Positions 14,791-23,462 of a stretch of 32,208 bases of DNA are shown in pieces. The translations under genes and the position numbers were made by a program. Origin of the DNA: Sphingomonadales bacterium (lineage in GTDB: Bacteria > Pseudomonadota > Alphaproteobacteria > Sphingomonadales > Sphingomonadaceae). Within the stretch, counting starts at the first letter, position 1; every line of letters starts with the position of its first letter. The stretch lies in the NCBI GenBank assembly GCA_028869175.1, contig JAGWTB010000021.1, positions 1 to 32,208 of the forward strand, read 5' to 3'. Under the pieces are notes generated by a model. The model had not been told where the DNA came from and ran no database searches. It saw only the letters and a list, made by a program, of their open reading frames with translations.

Positions 14791-16881
14791 ATGAAACCAT
14801 CTTCGCTTGCGATCGCCCTGCTCGCCTCCGGCGCGCTGTTCCCCGTCACCGCCCGGGCGGACGCCCCCAGTCCGGCTGCCTTTGTCACCCTGAAGCGAGT
14901 CGCCGCGCCGGTCGCCTCGCCCGATGGCAAATGGGTGGTGTGGCAGCAGACCGATACCGATCCCGCCAGTTTCAAGCGCAGCCCCAGCTTGTGGCGCGTG
15001 GCGGCGAGCGGCGGCACCCCCGAACGCATCGCCGACCTGCCCGACGCTGGTGAGAGCGACCCCGCGTTCAGCCCGGACGGCAAGCGACTTTACTTCCTCT
15101 CTGGCAAATCGGGCAGCGACCAGCTGTGGATGCTGGACCTGACCGCCCCGGGTTCCGCACCGGTGCAGGCGAGCAGCTTCAAGGCCGATGTCGCCGGTTT
15201 TCACCTCTCACCCGATGGCAAGCGGGTGCTGGTCTGGGGCGACGTCGCTCGCGATTGCCCGACGCTGGGCTGCGACAAGGATGGCAACACCGCGCTGCCC
15301 GGCCCCGGCACCGGACGGCTCTACAGGGACGGCGCGGGTTTCGTGCGGCACTGGGATGCCTGGGAAACCCCCGGCAACTACAGTCGCGGCTTTGCCGTGG
15401 CACTGGGCAGTGACGGCAAGGTGGCAGGCGATGCCGTGGCCATCGACGGCCCTCCCGGCACGCTGACCGGCGATAGCCCGACCAAACCCTCCGGCGGCGG
15501 CGAGGAGCTGGCGTGGGCCGCCGATTCGCGCGGTGTCTGGTTCGCCGCGCGGCAGGCCAACCGCGAAGAGCCGACATCGACCAATGTCGATGTCTGGCAC
15601 GCCCCGCTCGACGGCGGCGCGCCGCATGACGTCACCGCCGATAACAAGGGCACCGACACGCTTCCCGCCCCCTCGCCCGACGGCAAGTGGCTGGCCTTCG
15701 TCGCGATGGCACGACCGGCCTATGAGGCGGACAGGCAGGTAGTACAGCTGGTCAACCTGCAGACCGGGGAAAAGCGCGCGCTCACCGCCGGGTGGGACCG
15801 TTCGGTTGGCTCGCTGGCCTGGACCCCCGACAGCCGCAGCCTGATCGCCACGGCCGAAGACGTGCTCGACAATCCGGTGTTCCGCATCGATCCCGCCAGC
15901 GGCAAGGTCGAGCGGCTGAAACTCGCACCCAAGGGTATGACAGAAGGGCACGTCGGCAATGTCACGCCGCTGCCCGGCGGCGGCCTGCTCTATACCCGCG
16001 ATTCGGTGCAGACCCCGGCGGAAGTGTGGATCGCCGCGCCGGGCAAGCCGGGCCGCCAGCTCAGCCACGCCAACGATGCCGCGCTCGCCGCGATGCCGCC
16101 GGTGACGTCAAGCCGCTTCAGCTTCGCCGGGGCGGGCGGTGACACCGTGTGGGGCCAGATCCACAAGCCGGCGGGTGCCAGCGGCAAGCTGCCGGTGCTG
16201 CTGTTCGTCCATGGCGGCCCGCAGGGTTCCTATTCCGATTCGTGGTCATGGCGCTGGAACCCGCGCCTGTTCGCCTCGCAGGGTTATGCTGTAGTCTCGG
16301 TCGATTTCCACGGATCGACCGGTTACGGTCAGGCCTTCACCGATGCGATCAACCGCCAGTGGGGCGGCAAGCCGCTCGAAGATCTCAAGCTCGGCCTCGC
16401 CGCCGCCACCGCGCGCGATACGCAGCTTGACGGCGCCAATGCCTGCGCGCTCGGCGCGAGCTATGGCGGCTACATGATGAACTGGATCGAAGGACAATGG
16501 GCCGACCGGTTCAAGTGTCTGGTCCAGCACGACGGCGTGTTCGATGCCCGCGCCATGGCCTATGAGACCGAGGAGCTGTGGTTCGACGAATGGGAGCACG
16601 GCGGCCACCCCTATTACGAAGCGCCCGACGAGTTCGAGAAGTGGAACCCGGTGAACCACGTCGCCAAGTGGCAGACGCCTATGCTGGTGATCACCAGCGA
16701 GAAGGACTTCCGCATCCCCTACACTCAGGGACTCGCCGCCTTCACCGCGCTGCAGCGACGCAAGGTGCCATCCGAACTGCTGGTGTTCCCGGACGAGAAC
16801 CACTGGGTGCTCAAGCCGAAGAATTCGATTCAATGGCACCAGACGGTGTTCGCCTGGCTTGACCGCTGGCTGAAGAAGTAG
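14791..16881 (+). CDS. S9 family peptidase (prolyl oligopeptidase type)
   Basis: A 696-residue exported serine peptidase. A signal peptide ends near residue 22 (VTARA). Residues about 30-430 form a beta-propeller with repeated SPDGK(W/R) motifs, and the C-terminal alpha/beta hydrolase domain starts near residue 445. The catalytic triad is visible: S557 in [12 protein letters not shown]639 in [10 protein letters not shown] and H671 in [19 protein letters not shown] is the oxyanion region. This corresponds to dipeptidyl/acylaminoacyl peptidases that clear short peptides in the periplasm. I chose the ATG at 14791 because the signal peptide follows directly. It is followed at 12 bp by a thioesterase gene, likely the same operon. 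Confidence 0.93.
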   Translation: MKPSSLAIALLASGALFPVTARADAPSPAAFVTLKRVAAPVASPDGKWVVWQQTDTDPASFKRSPSLWRVAASGGTPERIADLPDAGESDPAFSPDGKRLYFLSGKSGSDQLWMLDLTAPGSAPVQASSFKADVAGFHLSPDGKRVLVWGDVARDCPTLGCDKDGNTALPGPGTGRLYRDGAGFVRHWDAWETPGNYSRGFAVALGSDGKVAGDAVAIDGPPGTLTGDSPTKPSGGGEELAWAADSRGVWFAARQANREEPTSTNVDVWHAPLDGGAPHDVTADNKGTDTLPAPSPDGKWLAFVAMARPAYEADRQVVQLVNLQTGEKRALTAGWDRSVGSLAWTPDSRSLIATAEDVLDNPVFRIDPASGKVERLKLAPKGMTEGHVGNVTPLPGGGLLYTRDSVQTPAEVWIAAPGKPGRQLSHANDAALAAMPPVTSSRFSFAGAGGDTVWGQIHKPAGASGKLPVLLFVHGGPQGSYSDSWSWRWNPRLFASQGYAVVSVDFHGSTGYGQAFTDAINRQWGGKPLEDLKLGLAAATARDTQLDGANACALGASYGGYMMNWIEGQWADRFKCLVQHDGVFDARAMAYETEELWFDEWEHGGHPYYEAPDEFEKWNPVNHVAKWQTPMLVITSEKDFRIPYTQGLAAFTALQRRKVPSELLVFPDENHWVLKPKNSIQWHQTVFAWLDRWLKK

Positions 16882-16893
16882 TTTCGACGCGGC

Positions 16894-17325
16894 ATGGCCA
16901 AACCCGATCCTGCGCTGCTGAACCCCGCGCGCTTTCCCTTTTCCTGTGCGATCGAGACTCGATTCGCCGATCTCGACGTCAACCGCCACCTCAACAACGT
17001 GTCGCTGACCGGCATGGTGGAAGAAGCACGGGTGCGCTTTCACCGTGCCAGCGGCTTTATCGACGGGCGGGGCGGCCTTGCGGCGATGGTCGCCAGTCTG
17101 GGGATCGAATTCCTCGGCCAGGCTTTCTACCCCGCGCCGGTTACCGTCCATGCGGGCGCGGCGAGGCTGGGGCGAACGAGCTATACGCTGGACGTGCTGC
17201 TGACGCAGGAAGGGCGCACCGTGGTCTTTGCCCAGTCGGTGATGGTGGCGATGGCTCCGCAGGGCCCGGCGGAGCTTCCCGCCGCCGTGCGCGCCGCGAT
17301 GCAGGAATGGATGCTGAAACCATGA
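16894..17325 (+). CDS. Hotdog-fold acyl-CoA thioesterase
   Basis: A 143-residue 4HBT-type hotdog protein with the motif [20 protein letters not shown] (residues 21-40), where the aspartate and the NRHLNN segment form the usual active site, and VEEARVRFH on the long helix. Relatives hydrolyse short or medium acyl-CoAs or 4-hydroxybenzoyl-CoA; the substrate here is not predictable. It begins 12 bp after the S9 peptidase, and its stop overlaps the next start (ATGA), so all three genes are probably one transcript, though I see no functional link among them. Confidence 0.87.
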   Translation: MAKPDPALLNPARFPFSCAIETRFADLDVNRHLNNVSLTGMVEEARVRFHRASGFIDGRGGLAAMVASLGIEFLGQAFYPAPVTVHAGAARLGRTSYTLDVLLTQEGRTVVFAQSVMVAMAPQGPAELPAAVRAAMQEWMLKP

Positions 17326-17690
17326 CCGCCGCGCCCGAAGACATCGCCCGCGCCCGCGCGGCGCTGACCACTTGCGGCGGCGACGCAATCAAGCGCCACA
17401 TCTTCCTTTGCGCCGAACCGCAGAAGGGCGAATGCTGCACGGCTGCGGTCGGCGTCCCGGCCTGGACCTTCCTCAAGAAGCGGCTGAAGCAATTGGGGCT
17501 GGACCGCGACGGCGGCATCGCGCGCAGCAAGGCCGATTGCCTGAAGATCTGCGCCGCCGGCCCTGTCGCCGTCGTCTGGCCCGAAGGGGTCTGGTATCAT
17601 TCCTGCACCGAACCGGTCCTTGAACGGATCATCCAGGAGCATCTGGTCGGCGGCGTGCCGGTCGAGGAATTCCGGCTCTATCCGGCCTGA
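17322..17690 (+). CDS. Thioredoxin-like [2Fe-2S] ferredoxin
   Basis: A 122-residue protein of the thioredoxin-fold ferredoxin family (the NuoE/Shethna type). Cysteines that can hold a 2Fe-2S cluster lie in [14 protein letters not shown] (about residues 27-40) and [18 protein letters not shown] (72-90), with a further Cys in WYHSC. It probably carries electrons in the cytoplasm; its partner is unknown. The ATG at 17322 overlaps the thioesterase stop (ATGA), implying coupled translation. The 3' end overlaps the convergent membrane-protein gene by 13 bp. Confidence 0.87.
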   Translation: MTAAPEDIARARAALTTCGGDAIKRHIFLCAEPQKGECCTAAVGVPAWTFLKKRLKQLGLDRDGGIARSKADCLKICAAGPVAVVWPEGVWYHSCTEPVLERIIQEHLVGGVPVEEFRLYPA

Positions 17691-17947
17691 TCCCGGCCGC
17701 CCCGCCGCGCGCGGGAAAGAGCCCGCAGGCCGGCCAGCCCGCTCAGCACCAGCATCGCCAGCCCCAGCCCCAGTGCCACCGCGATCCACCGGTCGGCCCG
17801 GGCAGCAGCGCCGTGGCGCCAGACCATGACCATGGCCCCCGCCACCAGCGTTACCGTCAGCAGCATCGCACAGCCCATCAGCCGGCGCAGCCGCGCCCAG
17901 GCGAGCAGGGCGGTTACGGGATCGTCGAGCGGAGAATGGCGCGGCAT
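17678..17947 (-). CDS. Small membrane protein, two helices, unknown function
   Basis: The 89-residue protein has two hydrophobic segments, about residues 25-43 ([18 protein letters not shown]) and 53-73 ([20 protein letters not shown]), with a basic tail ([13 protein letters not shown]). This suggests both termini in the cytoplasm. I recognise no family. The start is uncertain: ATG at 17947 or, four codons earlier, at 17959, neither with a good ribosome binding site. It overlaps the ferredoxin gene tail-to-tail and diverges from the CBS gene. Confidence 0.55.
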   Translation of the reverse strand: MPRHSPLDDPVTALLAWARLRRLMGCAMLLTVTLVAGAMVMVWRHGAAARADRWIAVALGLGLAMLVLSGLAGLRALSRARRGGRDQAG

Positions 17948-18050
17948 GGGCCGTGCCATGCGCGCGGCGCGGCGCGCGAGCAAGTGCCTTCCACCGCGCC
18001 GCCCTTCATGGCATGATCGCCCGGTAAAACAGCTTTCCGGGAGAATTGCC

Positions 18051-18479
18051 ATGACCATTGCGCGGGTGATTGAAGGAAGGGACGCCGCCCTGATCCATTG
18101 CAGCGCCGCAATGCCGGTGCGCGATGCGGTGGCATTGCTGGCGGAAAAACGCATCGGCGCGCTGCCGGTGTTTGACGGCGGCAAGGTAACGGGAATCTTT
18201 TCCGAACGTGACGTCGTCTATCAATTGCAGGCGCAAGGCCCGGCCATGCTCGACCGCAAGGTGGGCGAGGTGATGACCGCGCCAGCCATCACTGTGGCGC
18301 GCGATACCAGCGTGCTCGAAGCGCTGGGCCTGATGACCCGGCGGCGCATCCGCCACCTGCCCGTTGTGGAAGGTGAAAGCGTCGTCGGCTTCGTCTCGAT
18401 CGGCGATCTGGTGAAATACCGGATCGACCACATCTCGTCTGAGGCGGAAGCGCTGCGCGTCTACATCCAGATGGCGTGA
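18051..18479 (+). CDS. CBS-domain pair protein
   Basis: A 142-residue protein made of two tandem CBS domains (about 10-60 and 75-130). Each has the usual pattern ending in a helix after a strand: LLAEKRIGALPVFDGGKVTG then IFSERDVV, and LMTRRRIRHLPVVEGESVVG then FVSIGDLVKYR. Paired CBS domains bind adenosine nucleotides and usually act as energy sensors. Stand-alone pairs like this one are common in alphaproteobacteria and mostly uncharacterised. The ATG at 18051 has GGGAG nine bases upstream. It is probably monocistronic. Confidence 0.9.
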   Translation: MTIARVIEGRDAALIHCSAAMPVRDAVALLAEKRIGALPVFDGGKVTGIFSERDVVYQLQAQGPAMLDRKVGEVMTAPAITVARDTSVLEALGLMTRRRIRHLPVVEGESVVGFVSIGDLVKYRIDHISSEAEALRVYIQMA

Positions 18480-18531
18480 TTGCACCTTGTCACGCCTTGC
18501 GGGTGCGGGGCGGCGCGCCTAGATCGGAACG

Positions 18532-18864
18532 ATGAACAGTCCCGCCATCACGCTCAGCCCCGCCGCCGCCGCGCGCGTTGCCGCTATCGCGGCGAAGCAG
18601 GGCAAGCCGCCGATCCTGCGCCTTGGCGTGGAAGGCGGCGGTTGCTCGGGCTTTCAGTACACCTTCGGGCTGGCCGAAACCGCCGATGCCGATGATGCGG
18701 TATCGCAGACTGACGGCGTCTCGCTGGTGGTTGATCCGGTCAGCCTGGATCTCGTCGCCGGCTGCGTGGTGGACTATGTCGAATCGCTCGGCGGCGCGGC
18801 CTTCCGGGTAGAAAACCCGCAGGCAACAGCGGGTTGTGGCTGCGGTTCGAGCTTTGCCGTATGA
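18532..18864 (+). CDS. erpA: Fe-S cluster insertion protein (A-type carrier)
   Basis: A 110-residue A-type carrier of the HesB/IscA/ErpA family, which passes Fe-S clusters to target apoproteins. The three cluster-ligand cysteines are present in GGGCSGFQY (about residue 38) and GCGCGSSF (about 102 and 104). ErpA versus IscA cannot be settled from sequence, but there is no isc or suf operon here, which favours a stand-alone ErpA-type gene. The only reasonable start is the ATG at 18532. It precedes xthA on the same strand with a 52-bp gap containing a small CCGGCG/CGCCGG hairpin. Confidence 0.9.
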   Translation: MNSPAITLSPAAAARVAAIAAKQGKPPILRLGVEGGGCSGFQYTFGLAETADADDAVSQTDGVSLVVDPVSLDLVAGCVVDYVESLGGAAFRVENPQATAGCGCGSSFAV

Positions 18865-18916
18865 TGGGCCCGGCTGACGGCTTGCGCGGCCGGCGCTGCG
18901 CCGGACCATGCACCCC

Positions 18917-19687
18917 ATGAAAATCGCCACCTACAACATCAACGGGATCAAGGCCCGCTTGCCGCGCTTGCTCGAATGGCTGGAGGAAACCCGCCCCGCC
19001 GTCGCCTGCCTGCAGGAAATCAAGACGCAGGACGAAGGTTTCCCGGCCGACGAGTTCGAAAAGCTGGGCTACCACGCGATCTGGCACGGCCAGAAGAGCT
19101 TCAACGGCGTCGCCATTCTGGCCGACGGAACCAAGCCGGTGGAAGTACGGCGCGGGCTGGAGGGCGATCCGGAAGACGAACAGTCCCGCTATCTCGAGGC
19201 CGAGGTCTTCGGCCTGCGCGTCGCCTGCATCTATTTGCCCAACGGCAATCCGCAGCCGGGCCCCAAGTTCGAATACAAGCTGCGCTGGATGGAGCGCCTG
19301 CGCGCCCGCATGGCCGAGATCGCCGCCGAAGAAGTTCCGGCCATCGTCACCGGCGATTTCAACGTGATCCCGCATGACACCGACGTCTGGGCACCTGCCG
19401 CCATGGCCGGCGACGCCCTGATGCAGCCGGAATCGCGCGATGGCTATTTCCGCCTGCTGGGTGACGGCTGGACCGATGCCCTGGCCACGCACAACCCGCG
19501 CGGCGGGGTCTGGACCTACTGGGACTATCAGGCGGGTGCGTGGCAGAAGGATCAAGGGTTTCGAATCGACCATGCCCTGCTCTCGCCCGAACTCGCCGAC
19601 CGGCTCGAGGCCTGCGGTGTCGACAAGGCCCGCCGCGGCCGTGAAAAGGCCAGCGACCATGCCCCGGTCTGGGTGGAATTGAAGTAA
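18917..19687 (+). CDS. xthA: Exodeoxyribonuclease III
   Basis: A 256-residue endonuclease/exonuclease/phosphatase-fold enzyme for base-excision repair at abasic sites. Motifs: MKIATYNINGIKARL at the start, LQEIKTQD with the metal-binding Glu near residue 34, TGDFNVIPHDTDVW, FRIDHALLS, and KASDHAPVWVEL with the catalytic Asp-His at the end. I chose the ATG at 18917, which gives the standard MKIAT start. An in-frame ATG at 18908 would add MHP, and neither has a strong ribosome binding site. It converges with the SleB-type gene. Confidence 0.94.
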   Translation: MKIATYNINGIKARLPRLLEWLEETRPAVACLQEIKTQDEGFPADEFEKLGYHAIWHGQKSFNGVAILADGTKPVEVRRGLEGDPEDEQSRYLEAEVFGLRVACIYLPNGNPQPGPKFEYKLRWMERLRARMAEIAAEEVPAIVTGDFNVIPHDTDVWAPAAMAGDALMQPESRDGYFRLLGDGWTDALATHNPRGGVWTYWDYQAGAWQKDQGFRIDHALLSPELADRLEACGVDKARRGREKASDHAPVWVELK

Positions 19688-19731
19688 CGATCTGCCCCAT
19701 CGCAAGTCGATGGCAAGAACCTTCAGCCCCC

Positions 19732-19765
19732 AAAAGCAGAAGGGGCCGGAAAGCCCGACCCCTTC
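19732..19765 (-). terminator. Intrinsic terminator of the SleB-type gene
   Basis: Read on the minus strand, GAAGGGGTCGG (19765-19755) pairs with CCGGCCCCTTC (19749-19739), 11 bp with one G-U pair, and is followed by TGCTTTT. On the plus strand the G-U becomes a C-A mismatch and no T run follows, so it serves the minus-strand gene. Confidence 0.65.
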
Positions 19766-19787
19766 AACCGTATCATGCAGCCACCGC

Positions 19788-20429
19788 TCAGCGGTAGAAG
19801 ATGTGGTTATCGACCTGGGCCAGCCGCTTGAGGTGCCAGCCGGGCGAAACTCGCGCGGCGTGGAAGAACAGCGCGCCTTCGACCGGGCTTTGCCACGATC
19901 CCGAATGGGCGATCTGGGCGATGGCCACGGCATTGCGCCAGTTGGCCGAGCGCTTGTCGATCCCCGGCATGGTGGAGCCGCGCACGAAGGAGAACTGCGA
20001 GGGCTGGAACACCACGCCGCAGTAGCTGTCAGGGAAGCGGCCCGACTTCGAGCGCGCGACGATCACCCGCCCGACGGCGAGCTGGCCTGGCAGGCTTTCG
20101 CCCTTGGCTTCGAAATAGACCGCACCGGCCAGGCAGGCCAGTTCGCGGGGAAGTTCCGCCGGCTGCGCCTGCTGGGCGACAAGCCGGATGAGCGAGCTGG
20201 CCGAAACCGGTGCGGCTTCGAGCGCAGGCGCGGATTCGCGCGGCGCGGGAAGCGTCTGGACAACCGGAGCGGCGGTGAACTGGGTTTGCGGTTCTGCTTT
20301 GGCGGCAGCGGGCTGGTCTGTTGCGACACTGGCCTGTGCGGCGGCACCGGAACCTTCGGCGCTGAAGAGCGTTATGGCAATTGTGGCGGCCACCGAGATC
20401 AGGCTGGCCTTGTGAAGTTTCGGACTCAT
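19788..20429 (-). CDS. Cell wall hydrolase, SleB type
   Basis: A 213-residue exported peptidoglycan hydrolase (Hydrolase_2/SleB family). It has an N-terminal signal sequence (KASLISVAATIAITLFSAEG), a Pro/Ala-rich spacer to about residue 90, and the catalytic domain at the C-terminus: LACLAGAVYFEAKGESLPGQ with the probable catalytic Glu, LAVGRVIVARSKS, YCGVVFQPSQFSFV, and a final FFHAARVSPGW...HIFYR. The ATG at 20429 is followed at once by the signal peptide. A TTGACT at 20614-20619 (minus strand) could be its -35, giving a long leader. The 186 bp upstream hold no gene. A terminator follows the stop. Confidence 0.9.
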   Translation of the reverse strand: MSPKLHKASLISVAATIAITLFSAEGSGAAAQASVATDQPAAAKAEPQTQFTAAPVVQTLPAPRESAPALEAAPVSASSLIRLVAQQAQPAELPRELACLAGAVYFEAKGESLPGQLAVGRVIVARSKSGRFPDSYCGVVFQPSQFSFVRGSTMPGIDKRSANWRNAVAIAQIAHSGSWQSPVEGALFFHAARVSPGWHLKRLAQVDNHIFYR

Positions 20430-20615
20430 ACTGCGGTCTTCAAGGGCGGTTGGCTCGCCCGGCGCAGGATGGATGGTACGGCCCGCTAGGAACCTGCTAC
20501 CGCCGGAACTCCTGCCGGCTGCCCCCCGTCTGCGTGCCAGCCGCACCGCCTCGTTGCGATGCAAACCGCCTGCGCATGGTTGCAGCAGGCCCCATGTTTG
20601 TGCAGCGCAGCAAAG

Positions 20616-20957
20616 TCAACCTTCATCTGGGGTTAATCCGATGAACCGTTCCCCACCCGCGATGTCCAGTTCAACTATCCACAGATCGCGGTCCTGAGCC
20701 TTGCGCCGATCCAGCCAGTTGACGAAATCTTCAGCATTTTCCGTGGATTGCCGCCCTGCGCAGTGCCATTGCCGGGTGCCATCAAGCTGCGGCATGCGCT
20801 CATAGACCCGCGCATTCGCGCCGTTTTCGACCAGAACGACCAGGATCGTCCCGGCTTCAGGTTCCCCCTTCTGCAGTACCACCGGAAAGCCGCCCGCCGC
20901 CTGGACCTGCCGGATCAGCGCGGAAACTTCCAGACTTGCCGGGATACGGCTGTCCAA
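20616..20957 (-). CDS. DUF1491 family protein
   Basis: A 113-residue protein matching DUF1491, a small alphaproteobacterial family without known function: SLEVSALIRQVQAAGGFPVV, GEPEAGTILVVLVENGANAR, VYERMPQLDGTRQW and a C-terminal DLWIVELDIAGGERFI. The start is a TTG at 20957, five bases after the stop of the upstream thioesterase gene. No ATG or GTG is available before the conserved region. CAGGG in the preceding gene could serve as ribosome binding site. It is the last gene of a run with ptsN and the thioesterase. Confidence 0.8.
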   Translation of the reverse strand: MDSRIPASLEVSALIRQVQAAGGFPVVLQKGEPEAGTILVVLVENGANARVYERMPQLDGTRQWHCAGRQSTENAEDFVNWLDRRKAQDRDLWIVELDIAGGERFIGLTPDEG

Positions 20958-20962
20958 GTGGC

Positions 20963-21460
20963 TCAGCCCTGCGCAACAAAGGCGCGGGCATAGCCGTCAA
21001 GCCCGGAAAGCGCGATGTGCGAGCGCATGAAGGTGCCGGTGCCCCGGCCCACTTCCTCGCCTTCCTCGTCAACCAGCCGGGCTTCGGCAACCAGCACCCG
21101 GCGGCGGCCGCTGACCCAGCGGCCTTCGGCCACCACCCGCCCGGCACGGACTGGTTTGGTGAAGTGGAGGTTGAAGGCAGTGGTCAGCAGGAAGCGGTCT
21201 GACACCAGCGTATTGGCCGCGTAGAAAGCGGCATCGTCCAGCATCTTGAAATAGATCGTACCGTGCGCCGCGCCGGCAGCGTGGAAACAACTGGGTTCGA
21301 TATCGAACACGATGCGCGCGGTACCTTCGCCCGTCACGTCGAGCTGCGACTTGAACAGCGCGTTTACCGGGGCTGAGGCATAGAGGCTTTCCAGCGCGCG
21401 CCAGTGCAGCACCGCACCGGCATCGGCAGCAGCCTCAGGCGGCGTCGCGGTCGATGACAT
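20963..21460 (-). CDS. PaaI-type hotdog thioesterase
   Basis: A 165-residue hotdog-fold protein. HGTIYFKMLDDAAFYAANTL (around residues 74-93) is the PaaI-type active-site helix, followed by FLLTTAFNLHFTKPVRAGRV and the strand AEGRWVSGRRRVLVAEARLV with DEEGEEVGRGTGTFM. It should hydrolyse a CoA thioester; the substrate is unknown. I chose the ATG at 21460, which overlaps the end of ptsN by 26 bp. An upstream in-frame ATG at 21529 would extend it further into ptsN with low-complexity residues. It is followed within 5 bp by the DUF1491 gene. Confidence 0.85.
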   Translation of the reverse strand: MSSTATPPEAAADAGAVLHWRALESLYASAPVNALFKSQLDVTGEGTARIVFDIEPSCFHAAGAAHGTIYFKMLDDAAFYAANTLVSDRFLLTTAFNLHFTKPVRAGRVVAEGRWVSGRRRVLVAEARLVDEEGEEVGRGTGTFMRSHIALSGLDGYARAFVAQG

Positions 21461-21896
21461 TGCTGATGAGGCCGTAGAGTGCTTCTGCCCCCGGTGCCTG
21501 GTTGAGCGCGACATGCATCGCCTCGTCACGCATCATCCGTGAAATAGCAGCGAGCGCGTGCAGGTGCGCCGCGCCGGCGTTTTCGGGCGACAGCAGGCCA
21601 AAGACGATATCCACCGGCATGCCGTCCGCCGAATCAAACGCCACCGGCGCTTCCAGCCGCAGGAAAGCCGCGACCGGGCGCGGGATGCCGGCGATGCGCG
21701 CATGGGGAATTGCCACGCCGCGGCCGAAGCCGGTGCTGCCCAGCTTCTCACGCTCCTCGATCCGTTCGAGCACGGCGGAACTGTCGAGCCCATAGACCCG
21801 CGCGAAGCTGGCGGAGAGCCGTTCGAGGACTTCTGCCTTCGAATCGGCGCGAATCGTCCCGACGGCTTCGGGGTTGAGCGTGAAAAGTGCGGTCAT
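21435..21896 (-). CDS. ptsN: Nitrogen-regulatory PTS EIIA protein
   Basis: A 153-residue EIIA-Ntr domain. The phospho-acceptor histidine is in GVAIPHARI (about residue 67), with GRGVAIPH and a preceding REKLGSTGFG typical of the family. The C-terminal half has AHLHALAAISRMMRDEAMHV. EIIA-Ntr is the end of the PtsP-NPr phosphorelay and regulates potassium transport, stringent response and carbon storage by protein contacts. In proteobacteria it often follows hpf, as here, although rpoN is not in this window. The ATG at 21896 lacks a strong ribosome binding site. The 121-bp gap from hpf contains a hairpin terminator, so ptsN may have its own promoter. Confidence 0.93.
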   Translation of the reverse strand: MTALFTLNPEAVGTIRADSKAEVLERLSASFARVYGLDSSAVLERIEEREKLGSTGFGRGVAIPHARIAGIPRPVAAFLRLEAPVAFDSADGMPVDIVFGLLSPENAGAAHLHALAAISRMMRDEAMHVALNQAPGAEALYGLISNVIDRDAA

Positions 21897-21996
21897 GGCT
21901 GTGGAATCGTCTTTGCCTGTCAGTTCCGGTGGGAAACCGGCGAATGCAACAGAAGTTCCGGAAAATCCGGATCTTGTGCCCCCGCCTGTCTCCCGG

Positions 21997-22019
21997 AAAG
22001 ACGCGCGGTGACGCGCGTC
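21997..22019 (-). terminator. Hairpin at the hpf stop codon
   Basis: On the minus strand GACGCGCG (22019-22012) and CGCGCGTC (22007-22000) form a perfect 8-bp stem with a 4-nt loop followed by TTTCC. The stem begins on the second base of the hpf stop codon, so translation would compete with folding. Confidence 0.5.
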
Positions 22020-22584
22020 AGGTAGGCTCGACCCAGCCGATCGAACCATCGCCGCGGCGGTAAACCATATTATGCTTGCCGGTGCCAGCGTTTTTGAACA
22101 GCAGCGCGTTGGTGTTGCGCAGATCGAGCATCATCACCGCGTCGGATACCGTGGTTTCGGGAACATCGACCCGGGTTTCGGCGATCACCACCGGGGCATC
22201 GACGGTGACTTCCTCCTCCTCCTCGTCGGCCCCGACGAAGATGGTATAGGCGGCGTCTTCTGCCCGCGCGGCGTGGGCGCTGGCTTCATGGCGATCCTTG
22301 ATCCGGCGCTTGTAGCGGCGCAGCTGCTTGTCGATTTTCTCCGCCGCCTGATCGAGCGCGACATGCGCATCCTGCGCGATACCCGCGCCCTTGAGGATCA
22401 GGCCCTGCATCACGTGGGTGACGATATCGCAGCGATAGGCACCGGCAGGCGCCTTGCCGAAAGTGACGTGCGAGGAGAGCGCAGACTTGAAATACTTGTC
22501 GACGATCGCGGAAAGCCGATCGCCGGCATGCTGCTGGAGGGCTTCGCCGGTGTCCATCTGGTGGCCGGATACGCGAATGTCCAT
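22018..22584 (-). CDS. hpf: Ribosome hibernation factor, long HPF
   Basis: A 188-residue long-form hibernation-promoting factor. The N-terminal domain (about 1-105) is the HPF/RaiA fold that occupies the tRNA and mRNA channel of the 30S subunit (MDIRVSGHQMDTGEALQQHA; AEKIDKQLRRYKRRIKDRHE). An acidic linker (EEEEEVTVDAP) leads to the C-terminal dimerisation domain (TTVSDAVMMLDLRNTNALLF; then a stretch ending RRGDGSIGWVEPT) that pairs two ribosomes into 100S particles. The ATG at 22584 has a strong GAGGAG site. It starts 35 bp after dnaQ, so it may be cotranscribed with it. Confidence 0.95.
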   Translation of the reverse strand: MDIRVSGHQMDTGEALQQHAGDRLSAIVDKYFKSALSSHVTFGKAPAGAYRCDIVTHVMQGLILKGAGIAQDAHVALDQAAEKIDKQLRRYKRRIKDRHEASAHAARAEDAAYTIFVGADEEEEEVTVDAPVVIAETRVDVPETTVSDAVMMLDLRNTNALLFKNAGTGKHNMVYRRGDGSIGWVEPT

Positions 22585-22619
22585 GGATGCTTACTCCTCT
22601 TTCGCTCCCGGTCGGGCCG

Positions 22620-23306
22620 CTATTCGGTCCAGAGGGGAGACTTGATCGTTTCCAGGAAGGCTGCGTGGGCCGTCAGTTCCTCCGTGCTGGCGGCATGGGG
22701 GCGAGCGGGCCGGAAGGTCCGCTCGCGAGTGGTGGAGACAACCGAGGCGACGAGCGCATCGCCCGTGCTATCGGCGGCGAGTTCAAGGCCGATCTGCCGG
22801 CCGCCGGTCAGCTCGACATAGACCTGCGCCAGCAGCTCGGCATCGAGCAGCGCGCCGTGCTTGGTACGGTGGCTGCGATCGATGCCATAACGGGTGCACA
22901 GCGCATCGAGCGAGTTCTTCGCCCCCGGATGCCGCACCCGTGCCAGCGCGACGGTATCGACCATCCGATCACGCGAAACAGGCTCGCGCCCGATCATCGC
23001 CAGTTCGGCGTTGATGAAGCCGAAATCGAACCCGGCATTGTGCGCAACCAACGGCGAATCGCCGATGAAAGCAAGAAACTCGTCCGCCTTCGCGGCGAAC
23101 AGCGGCTTGTCGGACAGGAAGGCAATCGACAGGCCATGCACCGCTTCGGCAGCGGCGGGCATGTCACGTTCGGGATTGAAATAGGCGTGGAACACTTCGC
23201 CGGTCAGCACCCGGTTGACCATCTCGATGCAGCCGATCTCCACCAGCCTGTCACCGCCTTGTGGATCGAGACCGGTGGTTTCGGTGTCGAAGATAATCTC
23301 GCGCAT
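22620..23306 (-). CDS. dnaQ: DNA polymerase III epsilon subunit
   Basis: The 228-residue proofreading 3'-5' exonuclease of the replicase. The DEDDh motifs are intact: Exo[21 protein letters not shown] (residues 5-24), Exo[15 protein letters not shown] near 94-106, and Exo[20 protein letters not shown] near 159-175. The C-terminal tail after about 190 would bind the alpha subunit. I chose the ATG at 23306 ([10 protein letters not shown]). An in-frame ATG 12 codons upstream (23342) lies in the leader. It is part of the conserved origin-proximal set with coaE and aroE, but a 156-bp gap with a promoter-like TTGACA separates it from coaE. Confidence 0.95.
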   Translation of the reverse strand: MREIIFDTETTGLDPQGGDRLVEIGCIEMVNRVLTGEVFHAYFNPERDMPAAAEAVHGLSIAFLSDKPLFAAKADEFLAFIGDSPLVAHNAGFDFGFINAELAMIGREPVSRDRMVDTVALARVRHPGAKNSLDALCTRYGIDRSHRTKHGALLDAELLAQVYVELTGGRQIGLELAADSTGDALVASVVSTTRERTFRPARPHAASTEELTAHAAFLETIKSPLWTE

Positions 23307-23414
23307 TACCGAACATATCGGCCCGGTTTTCGCAGGTGGCAAGGGGGGTGCCGGGCTTTATTCGTGTCTCGTGTTCGTTTCGATTCGCGCTGGACCACGC
23401 TCGACACGAACGGG

Positions 23415-23440
23415 TGTCAACGTTTGGTTCAAGCTGAACC
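23415..23440 (-). promoter_or_regulatory. Possible dnaQ-hpf promoter with adjacent palindrome
   Basis: On the minus strand the 15-bp palindrome GGTTCAGCTTGAACC (23440-23426) is followed five bases later by TTGACA (23420-23415), a consensus -35. No good -10 is seen 16-18 bp further, only TGGTCC. An 8-bp inverted repeat TTCGTGTC/GACACGAA (23361-23368 and 23403-23410) lies downstream. Confidence 0.35.
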
Positions 23441-23462
23441 GGGACAGCCCTGCCAGCTTGAC

